Shown piece after piece: positions 49,197-61,202 of a stretch of DNA of 64,000 nucleotides. The notes beneath the pieces were generated by a model. The model searched no databases. It saw nothing but the letters and a program-made list of their open reading frames with translations, and had not been told where the DNA came from. This DNA comes from Stratiolaelaps scimitus (lineage: Eukaryota; Arthropoda; Arachnida; Mesostigmata; Laelapidae), in NCBI GenBank assembly GCA_019614645.1, contig JABWDB010000008.1, forward strand, positions 7,440,001 to 7,504,000, written 5' to 3'. The position numbers and the translations under genes are program-made. Every line of letters begins with the position of its first letter. Within the stretch, counting starts at the first letter, position 1.

Positions 49197-51850
49197 GACA
49201 AAGTAAACAGTCAACGGTTAGCTATCCATAATAGCAATATGTTTCGGGCTAGACACCCGAGAAATCCCAAAAAAAAAAACGCTTAGCTGGCTAACTGGTC
49301 CGGTGTATAGCTCTGCAGCGTCACCAGGCCGGACTATTCGTTCAGCTGTAATCAACTACTGTCCGGGCCTTTGCTATGAAAGTGTTTGATCACCGCGTCG
49401 ACGAAACAGTTTTGCAGGGGAGACTGCAGTAAGGGGTAGATGACAGTCAGTTCCCCAGAGTGGTGCAGGACCTAAAGCCTCTCTCTCCTCCCCCGTGGGA
49501 CCTACGTATGCATATTTTAGGTAGATGGGATATCCGCATCTCATTAACGCGACAGATGGCGTGGCGACCAAGCAGTAGACAACCGGACTCTGCCGGGCGT
49601 TCTACCAGTTGGGAACGCTGACGGCAGCGAGGTGAGCGGCCGACACCCGGCGGGCGGCAAAGCAGACGGCCTGCCCAGGACCTCGGCCAGCCCATAGAGA
49701 GAACGTCGAAAGAGAGGCAGCACTCCATAGATAGACAGATGCTCGAATTGACGAGGAAGATATGAACGAAGGCCGACAAACGAGGTGGAGCTTCGCATAA
49801 TGTCCTGTTCGTGTCCTGCCGAGAATGTCGGGTAGACCCGGCATCACATCATCGTAGATCTCACCAGCGCGCTAAGTGAATGCATGGCTAGAATGCCATG
49901 GTCTGTTGGCAAGCAAAGCGAACGAAGATCGGCGATATTCAACGCTAGCGAATACTGTCACTCCGCTTCAGTTGCGGTCGTTGTCTCTGTCGTGATAAGG
50001 GCAGTACTAACGAACATATACTCAAGCAACAGAACGGGCGCTCACGTTGGCCGGTCACCACTTAACACTGCATTGACCTGTGTGCTCTCACGTCTTCGAC
50101 GTCAGCGAAGCTTGACGGCGTCTCGGTCGTGAACCTTCTGTTGGCCAAACCTATTTGGATACTGTCTGCGATACGAATGAACTGCCGCTGATCATCCCCG
50201 AGCTAATACTCTGCGTTACAATGACAACAGTGCTAATTGTTATTTTTGCCAGTTTATCAGTTTTATCATTGTTATATCACCGGCATCGTCCGGCTGTGAC
50301 AGTTGACTGAATATGTCTTTGTTGGATCCCGACCGCGAACGACTGCACTGGCTGCAGGATTTAACAATCTTCGCCTATCTATTCGGGTATTAGAGAATTC
50401 ACTAGTACGCCAGCACGGTCAGCTGTGACAACTTCCTTCAAATATGATCAATGGCGGAGCGTACACTGCCGACGCTGCTTGAGTGGCGTATGCTAACTGC
50501 TATTGTGATTGGCCACGGTCGACCAGCTAATCAATGTCGTCGTCGTCAACATGTTGCCGGCGCCATGACACACCCGACAAATCAGCCACAAGGATATCAT
50601 CGGCAGTTTGTTGTTGCTGGAAGATACGTACCGTCATTGTGCCCTTGATGTAGAGGCTGGAATTGGGAAACGAAACGCTGGACGAAGGGATGGAGAATCC
50701 TGAGTAACAACACTACGTTGTAGTATCCGTAATTGGCATAGTTTAGTGGTCGTCGTCAAATCGTCGGCTCATCTACAGATGAGGTGGTGTGTCCAAACAT
50801 AGGCAATGGATCAAACCGCTTGTGGCATATTTGTTTTGGCACTACTTTCCTCTGCAAGCAAACAGTAATCAATGTCACTTTATCATATTCCTTAGGTGGC
50901 TCGCTTTGGAGACCATGCTTAACTCTCACATACACGCACAATATATGCTGCTGCTGCTGATATAACAGCGTTGCGCTGCCCGCGTCTCGCGTTCTGGCTT
51001 GTATCTGAGCGGCCCTGGCGGGTTCGTTACTTTTGAGTGGGAGAGACGGCGTCGCCCTTGCCACATTGGGTGAGGGCAGATGGTCCACACCCCTCGGGGG
51101 GTGCTTTCGGCGCCTTAACCGACGGCACGAAGTGCGGCGCTCGTCGGCCGGGCGTTCAGATACGCTCCGAGCCAGACGGGAGAGAGAGGTTTTCGTTGAC
51201 TTAGGACGAGGCTCGGGATGCAAGTTGGTGGTGGGCTGTTATCGATAGGTCGACGGTAGAGACGGTGGTCCGCACCAGGTCGTCTGCGGTCGGCTAGAAA
51301 GATATATAGATACAATACAATCGCTGACTGACTAGTTGGTGCCTGCTTCATCTCTCGTTCCAATAATCGTGAGTTGACCCCCGGCGCTGTCTTGCTTTCC
51401 AGACGACCGCAGCCCCCTACGCCGTTTCGAGTTCGGCGGACTCGGGGGCTAGGCGGCGGCGGCGGTGGCGGTAGAAACAGAGAGATCGCCTTAGTGAGCA
51501 GATACGAAGATGTAGTCGCTTTCGTCAGGGTAGCCGCCACTATACGAACCTTCTGCACGATCTATTTCGCCTTCTTCATTTGTGTGCTCTCATCTTCATT
51601 TCACTTTGGGTGTATTTCGATGGGGTGCCAACGACGAGTTAGTCAGTCGGTCTGCAGGCCAACGACGAGAGACTCTGAGAGCCAATTTACATCTACTGCT
51701 CATCAAAATCGTTTGCCGTCAGTAGAGAAACAAACACCGCCGGGTTCCCCCGCAACGGCTTCGAGCGGGCATGGTGTCACCACAAATAAGGCAAAGCACA
51801 GACAGAGAAGGGGAGTGAGAGAGTGATCGCGAAAGACGTAGATAAAGTGG

Positions 51851-51880
51851 AGGCCGCCTACTCGGTAGAGTAGGCGGCCT
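51851..51880. repeat. Perfect inverted repeat, 13-bp arms, 4-nt loop
   Basis: AGGCCGCCTACTC and GAGTAGGCGGCCT are separated by GGTA; all 13 pairs match and the stem is GC-rich. It would form a very stable hairpin in RNA or single-stranded DNA. Confidence 0.95.
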
Positions 51881-54800
51881 GGGACAGGCCGGGTCGAGCT
51901 CCTCGACATGAACCTGTCGCGACAAGGGGATCACCAGCCGATTCGGTTACGTCTGGTGCGAACCACAGCGCGATGGTGGTAGATCCACGATAATCACAAC
52001 AGCGGTGGACGATGACGACGACGACAACGAAACCAAGGAAAAATAGTCTACCTTTCTTCTGTAAGCATAGACAATTTTCGTTGTCTCTTTCACTCGCCGG
52101 CTCGTTTGAGAACCTTTGGAGATGTCGCCTCATTTCTAACTAAACTGCCGCTGATTTCAGTCAGGTCCTTCCCGCGCATTGACGCGCCCCAGCAATCCCA
52201 GCGGTGACCGGCACATGCTTGTACATCCAGGGCATGCAGCATCTCATCGAGTCGACGAACAGATATAGAGATTCTGCTGCTGCTGTTGCTGTAGACAACG
52301 CTAGAAGCTTACATCCCTATATATCCTTCGGTTCGCTTGCTCTCTTCCACGCCCGGCTCATTCCGGGCCGCCACTATAACCTCAACGCCATATCCACATA
52401 GCTAAACCATGAGCGAGGCGAGAGAGATCAAACCCGAAACGGGATAGACTCATAAACTGGCTAACTCTCAACGAGGCCATCAGTAGTGAGCAAGAGCTGG
52501 ACTGCCCGTAGCAGGTACAAGTATTTATATAGAATGCGCAAAGAGAGAAGTGTGGCCACCATCAGCAGCATCATCATGAATGTGTGGACGGATGGCCAAC
52601 CACAACACGCCGAGATCTTGAGATGACGATCTTGAGCTGTTTCTCCGCCAACGCAACCGTGACTCCAACCGCTTGTCTTATCGCTATTATGACTAGCCTC
52701 CATGCCAGTGAGATCGTCAGCTGGGACCTTACAGGTCATATTGTTTACGCGCGCACACAGGGATTACCGCATGCGTCGCGGCTTCTCCCTGCGTCGTTTG
52801 TGGTCATGACAGTTGTCGACGCTTGATGACCGAAGGCTGCTCTCCCGGAGAGCCTCGCTGCTTGTGGCTCTGCGAACAGTGACAGGTTGGCTGGGACGGG
52901 GGTAGGCTATCTCCCATTCGAGTAAAAGGAAGATAGCCCGTTTGCTGTTCGCCGATTTAATTATTTTTCTTTCTCCTGCTCGCTCTACGTACAGCGGACT
53001 GTTAGTTAGTGGTAAAACAAAGGGACGAGTGTGTCGACGCCATCTTCTTTCTCGTTTCTACTGTTTTCGTTATTTTTTTTTTCTGATTCGTACTGCTCGT
53101 CTGGCTGGCTGTTCGTAGTTTGCTGTGGCAGAGACACAATATCAGCAACAACAGGTTACCTTTACGTTCATCTATGCATATATCTCTATCTCTCTCCCTC
53201 TCTCTTTCACTAGCTCTGACATGCTAAACATTTGGTCATATTCCAGGGTAGGGAATCAGAAAGGAACGGCCAACAGTGTCATTATGAAAGATTCAGCTGA
53301 AAAAACAAGAAATAAGTGTGGTTGTAAAACGGTATCATTGCCCAATAGAGTTGAGGATCTTCACACACCGAGGGCGAGCATTTAAGCAAAACTAGCCAGC
53401 CTGATCTATATCAGAATAATTACGTCTTTTCGACGCTTAATCGACGCCTGCGGTGAATCCCTCGAAAGTCAGGATACCACAAGTTGAGCGGAGCGGGTCG
53501 CCCTGTTATAGTTGTGAATCATTGAACGCCCATTCGTTTGCATGATGCCCAGACAACTCCGAACGCCCAACTTGGCATATCATATCCGGACGGCCTTGCG
53601 CATTACGCAGCCTCATTTGGTACCGAGATTCTGATCCGACAAACGACCATTGCGATTCATTGCGTTATTGAACATTGCTTACTGTTCGAAAAATTACTCA
53701 GCAGTACTAACATCGTGTTGACCATCGATATTATCGAGTTTAGCGATTCTGGCAAATGTGTCGTTGTATTGCCTCTGATCTATTTCTTCCACTCTATCCA
53801 TCAGTGTTATTATCATGCATCGAGATAGCGAATATTCACACAAATGCACAGGAAATATAGCCCGAGCTCGGCTCACAGTGGTGACAATTTGTCAACGGAT
53901 TCTGCGCGTGATTTTAATCTGACACTCGATCAATTTGTGTTTTCAACCCTGCTCAGTCGCCTCCGACCTCGCGACGATGCGGCAGTGTAGCGTCGAAGAT
54001 AGGAACAATGCTCACGGGCAGCGATCGTCTAAAGGTTGCAGCAGCAGCAGCAGAAAGTGCATAGGTAGATACTCATGAATGAACTGCCACCTTGAGTCGG
54101 TGAGAGGACCAGCGCAGGCGGCCGATCGTGGCCATTTTTGTCCACAATATATCTCTTCATTTCTGTGTTTGTCTTGTTTATGTGATAAGCATCCTCTGTG
54201 ATGCAGCTAGATGTGTTCCACCCATAGGCGCAACGGGAGCACCGGCAGTTTTTAGTGATGACTAGTAGTGGGTGCAGCTGGCCCCGCGCAGTCTCTCGAG
54301 CACGGATAGCAAAGCTCGTCTCTCACTGTGAAGAATGAGATGAGCCTCAAAGAACGAATGATTCTCTTTATTTGTTCACACAGGTGATATGGTACACTCT
54401 GACAGATCTCCGTTCTCTGCTAACTTTGATGATGCATTATACATAACCCATATAGCGATATGATGCTATTGGCGATTAAATGCTCGGGTCCCACAAATTT
54501 ACCCAGTCGAATGCTGACTTCTTCAGTGGTGTTTGGTTTATTTTCCGATATCGCTAAGTCGTATATATGTATATATGATCGAGCTGAGCGTGGATGGCCT
54601 TATGTTGCAGCCGAGCATGTGGAGGACAATCGCTATGCGCTGCCTGTATTCGGACCCGAGCCTACTCGAATACAAGTGTAAACGCCACAGATATAAATAA
54701 ATAAAGAACACTGTTAATCTCATTCGACCAGGTGGTCTCCGAGAACGAATCTAGATGCTTGAATGAATATATTTATGGCACAGTTCCAAATGATGCTTGT

Positions 54801-56391
54801 ACGTCGTTTTGTAACAAACGGCTACAAAGTATTCACATGTGTGTGGCTGCTCAATAAGATTTTGTACCAGCTTATGGACGTCCGAGGCGCGAGGCGGTTG
54901 TGGACACGTCGGCCTTGAACGTGGTTTTGAAGGCTGAAGTTTTGCCCTAACGAATCGGAGTTAATCCTCCGACCACTGTATATTCTGATAGATAACTCAT
55001 TGCATTAGCAGTGTGTCTAGTCATTTATTGACTTTTGTCCGGTTATTTCCATTTATTTTGTGGCACTCATACAGATATGACAGATATGCTGAGGCCATCT
55101 CATCACAGGTGAACATATGATATATTCTAGAATATATATCATTGGTCACTCGAAAGCAGTTCGTATACACTCGGAAGCATCATACTGTTGGTAGACTGTC
55201 GAGAGACAGAAATAGCTGGTGAACGGTCGAAAATGCACGAGATTACTGTGTGCAATATATTATTTCATCATATATTGATGAGCGACATCACGACTCGTCA
55301 TCAGCTGAAGTGATTGCGCGAAAATGGTGCCGAAGATCAGAGTGCCAGCGGGTGGATGGGCGTTCTCTCTGGGGGAGTAGGCAGTCTAGAAGGATATGAG
55401 CCTATTTGTACCCGCGTTTGTTAATTAGCGGCTTAAGCTGATTAGCATCCATCGCATTGGCAGCAGTCGCTGTGAACTCAACGTCTAGAATGAAGACTTA
55501 ATGAGCTACGGCAGTGCTCATCAATTTCCTGGAGTGAAGAAATCTTCATTGCGCCGCCCCTATCGGCTTCGCCATCACTGCTGTGGCCAGGCAGTATCAA
55601 GAGGAACGCGGCAGATAAGCGGCTCCGTAGAGCGTGTTGAATGTAATTCGTCCACTACCGCCCAGTTCCGTTGGCTTTTGCCCAGGCTCTTTCGTGGCGA
55701 TACTCTCCTAGAAGGGCTTGGAGGCGCGCATGTTAAGCGTAGTGCAGCACGAACCCGAGAGATACTTCCGAGAAGCAACCTTCCGCGTCGCTTTGCTAAC
55801 GTACAATATACGGGTGAATCTATTATGGCCTAAGGTGCATCCCGCAGAGGTGAACTAGTTGGCCAAACGGAATCCACACACAATCGTTGAGTAACGATGG
55901 GGTAGGGGCAGAACGTTGCTTGAAAGATGTTGTCCGCACCCGTTCTCATTTAGTTAACTCGTCGGTTGTGGGTTTAGTCAGTGAGAGTCTGCCACTACCA
56001 GGCAACTACCTTAGTGTATCATTTCAGCCACTCTCATGTTTAATTAGCGGCAGCTTGGCTCCGGGGCTCAGGTTTCAGCCCTTGAGAAGCAAAACAATGG
56101 ACGTATCGTAATGATGAATCGGGCTCTAATTGGTCGTTTCTAAAGTTTAGAAACAAAGCTAAGCGGCAGCGAAAGTGTGCTGCCTGCGCCCAGTTATTAG
56201 AAACACTGCTATTTTTTGTTGCTTTTTAAATTAAAAGAAGCGAAACGAAGTGGTGTTTTTCATATGCGCAAATTCTTCGAACAGATTGGGTCGCAGTCGC
56301 ACGTTCGCCACCAGGGACACCATATACATGAAACAGTGAAAAACATATATTTCATATCGAAAAGGACGTCAAAGAAACACTTGCCAAGCAG

Positions 56392-56416
56392 ATATATATA
56401 TATATATATATATATA
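56392..56416. repeat. (AT)n microsatellite
   Basis: A 25-bp alternating AT run. Confidence 0.95.
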
Positions 56417-58715
56417 TGAACGTGTATAGCATTCAAGTAATCAACAACGACTAGTCTTCACATCGTTGAACGCGTTCGTTGTTTCGTCTTGTAATTATAT
56501 TCCGTAATTGCCTCTGCCGAAGTCAAACGTCCTTATGTGTGAATCGGGAGAGATTTCTAAACATCTTTGTTTTGCCGTTGAGGACACCAAGATAGCTCTC
56601 GACAGAGACTTGTATCGCATCCCTCGTGGCGGTGTGGTACAACAATTCTCGTTCACTGTTATTCCACCTGTTGCTATACATAGATGCATGCACTGCTATG
56701 CGAAATCAGCGAAGTTCTAAATAATGGCCCTCCGGTTCTTCGTAATACATCACTTATTCGATCGCGATCCAGCCTTGTTGCCTTGTGTTCTCCACAGCCG
56801 GCAACAGGCGACCGAATGTACTTCCTGTTTGGACGCTCCTCAGCAGATAGGCAGGATGGCAAATACTGGTGGGGAATTGCCATAGCTCTAGGGTAACGTT
56901 CGAGAGCCTTGAATCATCGAGCTGTACTGTGCGTGTCTGTATGCTCTCGCTTGCACAAAAGTTCCCGTATTGGCGGTCGCAGTTGTTCGACGGTCGCGTG
57001 CAGCCGGGAACAACACGTTCCGTAGGGGGCAGGCATCGTGTCGTGGAGATACTGCACCAGAGGATTGGTGGATCGCATATTCAAAAGTCGACTCATTATT
57101 ACCGCCATGATCCCGGTCGGCGTCAATTGCTTCAAGGTGGTGGCGATGATGGTAATCGAAATCTTCCGTGGTCTTGGTCAGGGTGGGAGATTTTAGTGCG
57201 GCCACGATGGTAGAGAGAGAGCGAAGGTCGTAGATTCTGCTATTTGATTATTAAACTACCCTTTAGATTATCAGGTCGTAGATTAGACCACTACTTAGAG
57301 TATTATGATCATCTCGATCATGGATTTTTGACTTAGGTTTGCGAGGACATTTGTCCTCAAAGAATTGTAAATTGTGTCAATGCATAATATCTAGCAAATA
57401 GCACAAAGATCTAGCCCACTTCAGCAATCCACTCTATAAAGTAATGCACTTCTAAATTACAGTAGATCTAAACACATTGGCGCAGCATTCCTAGCTACTG
57501 CCATCCAGCCGGATTTTACTTTTGCTGGAAGCGTCACAAGCATAGTGAATCTTCCCCAAGTCAATTTTCCCGTATCATCCGTCCTTTACACTATATTATC
57601 TTCTGTGCTTTCCTACGCCCTGATTTATGTCCGTCACGATGCCCCGGCTCCGCTCAAGTCGCAAAACTGGACGATACCCCGCGGACTACAGCGTATGCCG
57701 CCTTCTAGATGTTGCCTGGAGAAAGTCCATAGTAATAAAGGTTCCTGCGGAGATGAACCCGTCGCTGGTGATGTGTTGATGTGCCACCCCTGTAGGACTG
57801 GAAGGCCGATGATGCACCTTATATGGATACGATGGTGCATCGTATCTGGGCGAATAGATAGTGGCTATGAGGGATATATGGATGTACAGGCGCGCAGGTT
57901 GAGGAACGGGAGGGGCAGATAGGTAGTCGGAGACAGCGGCTTAAGGCTTCTCCACAAGAGGGAAAAATGGCTATGGTGGTTGGTAGTGAAAGACTGCACA
58001 GCTCCACAAAAGCAGCGACTGACAGCCTCCCTCACTCTTCTTTAGCTAACGCAGCAGCACCGCGTCCAAGAAGCCACCTCTAATGAACTCCTCTGGTAGC
58101 CCCCCACACAGAAGCTCCAGCAACAGCCGAAACCGGCCGACACACACAGAGTGTGTTTGTTGCTGAGAGAGATAGGGAGGGAGAGAGAGCGAGACACCGA
58201 GAGACGTGGTATTGGGGTCGAACGAGGCTAGGAGAAGGAACAAAATCGTCGGGCCACGCGAGGCGAGAGACGGGACCGTATTTCCTTCCAGCGTCTTTGC
58301 CGACAGCTAGCGAGCGACGTTATTGCTGCATATAGCGTAGGTCGTCGCCGCCTCCATTATATCTAATGATGCGGGACGCAGTGGCGGGTGCACTGAAACG
58401 AAATTCCGAGCAGGCGCCCGCCTGCTGCCGTCGTGGCTCTTAGAGACACTGGCCTGAGCTGTGGCCTTGTTGTTTTCGTCTGTGCCTGTCTGCTTGCTTG
58501 CTTACTCATTAGTTAGTGTTCGCTGCGATTTTCTCACGCTCTTTACACGCAAATGAACATCATATAGGTAGATTTGATACGCGAACACCTCCCAGCTGCA
58601 CTCTCCCTCCAGTGAGCGCAGTAAAAAACAGTCGACGCGAGGGACGACTGCGCAGTCGCGGACCCACGGGACGAGGCGTAGGCGGTGTATAGAAACCACG
58701 TATGGACTATAGCGC

Positions 58716-58720
<5 letters not shown>

Positions 58721-58747
<27 letters not shown>
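58721..58747. repeat. (TA)n microsatellite
   Basis: A 27-bp TA run followed by the interrupted gtatatat. Confidence 0.95.
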
Positions 58748-58755
<8 letters not shown>

Positions 58756-60952
58756 CTGATGGTGAGGAAGATTAGATAAAGGGCCCGCGATAGGTTCAGT
58801 GCATCGACAACTGGGTTGGTGACTGGATGGATGTAAACTGAGATAGAGTAAAACGGTACTATATCGTCCTTGGTGGTGCTACTTTGGAGACGCTGATGCA
58901 GCAGATGAATCGATGTGGACGATATATCTGGAAAACAAAAAAAAATATACATAAATATTCTATATGACATGGCGACGCTTAATGATGACATGGCGCAGGA
59001 AATCTGCGCCGTTCCTTTCTAGAGCTAATTCGCCATATGCACCGCCATTCTATGGCGTCGCTCACATATATTTTGCGCAAGGCCCCAAGGGCTCGCGCAG
59101 TCAAAACATGGAACATCTGCCTACGAAAATTCGAACTCAGCATAGGCTAAGCAAGTTCGAAATAATGCCTTAAAAATCATCTTATTGTAACATAAAAATT
59201 GCGTCTACCCTCAGATAGACGACCTCTACGATAATGCACCAACAACGCCAAAATGAAGCCAGCTCACTATGTCCCAACAGGCGTCTACGCTTCCGCTTTT
59301 GTAACCTAGACTCCAAGAGGAATATCGTAAATAAACATCCTTCTAAAAAATGGCGGTGTTTGTCGCCTATCTCAGTTACGCTATCTCCGCCGCAACGGCA
59401 GAGCCCATGACTCAGGACATCTGCCGTGTCGGCTGTTTTTGTTATAGTTACCCAACACCGACCGCATCTCTCTCTCTATGTAGCAGTGCATAATTGAAAA
59501 GCTGCTCTCGCTTTTACGCAAGAGAGTACGCCTCGACAGAGAACGCGTTGCCTTTTTCACTCTATCTTACCGACGATGTCACCTTCTCGTCAGTCTCTTA
59601 TCCAGGGCCAGCATATCTGCTGCTGCGGCAGATGCTGACTTCGGAGGAGGACGAGGCTGAGCTAGCTGTTGCTGCTGCTGTTACTGCTACGGAGATGTCG
59701 TATGTCATAACCCCTCCTGTCTCGAATGACCTTTTAGGCCTGACACGGTTGAGGCAGGAGCGCCCAGGCAAACTATTCGCGACAACACAGACTTCCTTAC
59801 GTATGTGCGTCACTGCATACCGCTCAGCTTCTGGAACCACGTTAACATGCTTCTGGGCGTTTACGCAGCACGTTGTGACAAGGTCGGACGGATCCAGAGG
59901 CAGCAACAGCAGCGGCGGACAAGACGCCAGCAGTCTATCGATGGCGAGCCTTAATTTCGTTCTATTAAAGGCATCACCGACGACACTGATTCGTCCTTGC
60001 GTGCCAATGGCCTTCCACGACCCACAGATTGGTGACTGTATTGGCAACCACCTGCAAACAGCGTGCAATAAATCGACCGGACGGCACCTAGTTCAGCGGC
60101 GATGGAGGTGGTGGCCTATACTGCCAGCTGAGCCGGCATCCGGTGCTGGGCAACCGTTCACCAGTACGATCAGAAAATGTTATCAACAGCATTCAGCATA
60201 ATAAAATAGTTCCATGTCGTTTATCGAACGACACCGAACGTCGTTCTATTGCGAATGAACGAGTGTGGTCTATACTTAGTCTGGCAGAGTGGCTGGGAAC
60301 TTTCGGCGTTTGGGCCAGCGCCACTATGAGGTTGTATGAATATATAATAGTAGGAAAGGGAGTGGGAAGTTCCAGATATAATTGTTATTTTTTCCAACAA
60401 TTTCTGTTATCTTGTTGGCTAACAATTCATTCACCTTCATACTCATATAGCAAGGTCGTACTGCACACAGAACAGCCGTACTATATAAATTTAGATATTA
60501 TATATATATATATAGGATGTGCATGGCGACTACTTCTTCATCTAACGTGCGCGTCCAGGTGAGGGTCACTTTTACCAAAACCATAGGACATTTTTGACCC
60601 ATTCTTGTCACGTAGAAGCACTGTGCGGCCCTGATACCATCTACAGCCGCTGAGCACCCTCGAGAAATCACCGGCCCCCGCAGATGCCACTTGGAGTACA
60701 AATAGAGTACATTGTATTTATATATCTTGCTACGTCACCTTTCTCATACTGACAATCGCCTCTGGTGCTTGCTCTGGTCCTGCACTCGTCGTTCGGCAGG
60801 GCCCGCTGGCGGGGCTCGTTATCACTCAGCTACTCGTCAGTAAAAATGCCGGCAATTGAGTCACTTTCTTAAATGCGCGGGCACACGTGAGCGGCAAATG
60901 CGCTTTTTATAGCCGAGTCGTATCGTATTTTGCAGCCAGCGGTTAAGGCGTT

Positions 60953-61202
60953 CTAGGTCGCGTAGTAGCGGGACCAAGACGGATATGGCAGGCGAGTGGG
61001 GGAGGGACACATTTCAATGATAGCAACTTTGCACTGGTCTCCAGACGCTCGTTTAGGCGGATCTCCCATAGCACTAATACAGCGTACACTAAGGGTCCCA
61101 TCTCGAGTTGGTTCAACACGAAGCTGGCGCTGGCGTCGTCTTTGTTGCCCATTTTTCGCATTAAATGTGCTAATTATCCTCAAGGAGTTGTGCTCGTCAT
61201 AC
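60953..61202 (-). CDS. Candidate exon, possibly end of an Ig-like domain
   Basis: A T-rich tract ending in gatgtgcag|G is followed by 82 codons and a TAG at 60955..60953. The middle reads QLRVEPTRDGTLSVRC, then ISAMGD. This resembles the F-strand region of a second Ig domain (LxVxxxxxxGxLxLRCxAxxG) of the kind seen in arthropod Beat/Side-type cell-surface proteins. Only this one block supports that idea and the remainder (CKVAIIEMCPSPTR) does not help. The junction could also be read as a donor (CAG|gtatga) of the preceding open frame, but that frame has no ATG before its stop. No neighbouring exons were recognised. Confidence 0.25.

Larger units (their letters stand above)
49197..60952. other. 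5' flank of the LRR gene and further intergenic or intronic DNA
   Basis: Includes a possible short terminal exon at 50756..50851 (minus), the GC-rich hairpin at 51851..51880, CTG triplets near 52276 and 54038, AT runs at 56392 and 58721, and a long + open frame at 59494..60201 that is also largely open on the opposite strand. No family could be assigned to any of these. Confidence 0.5.
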
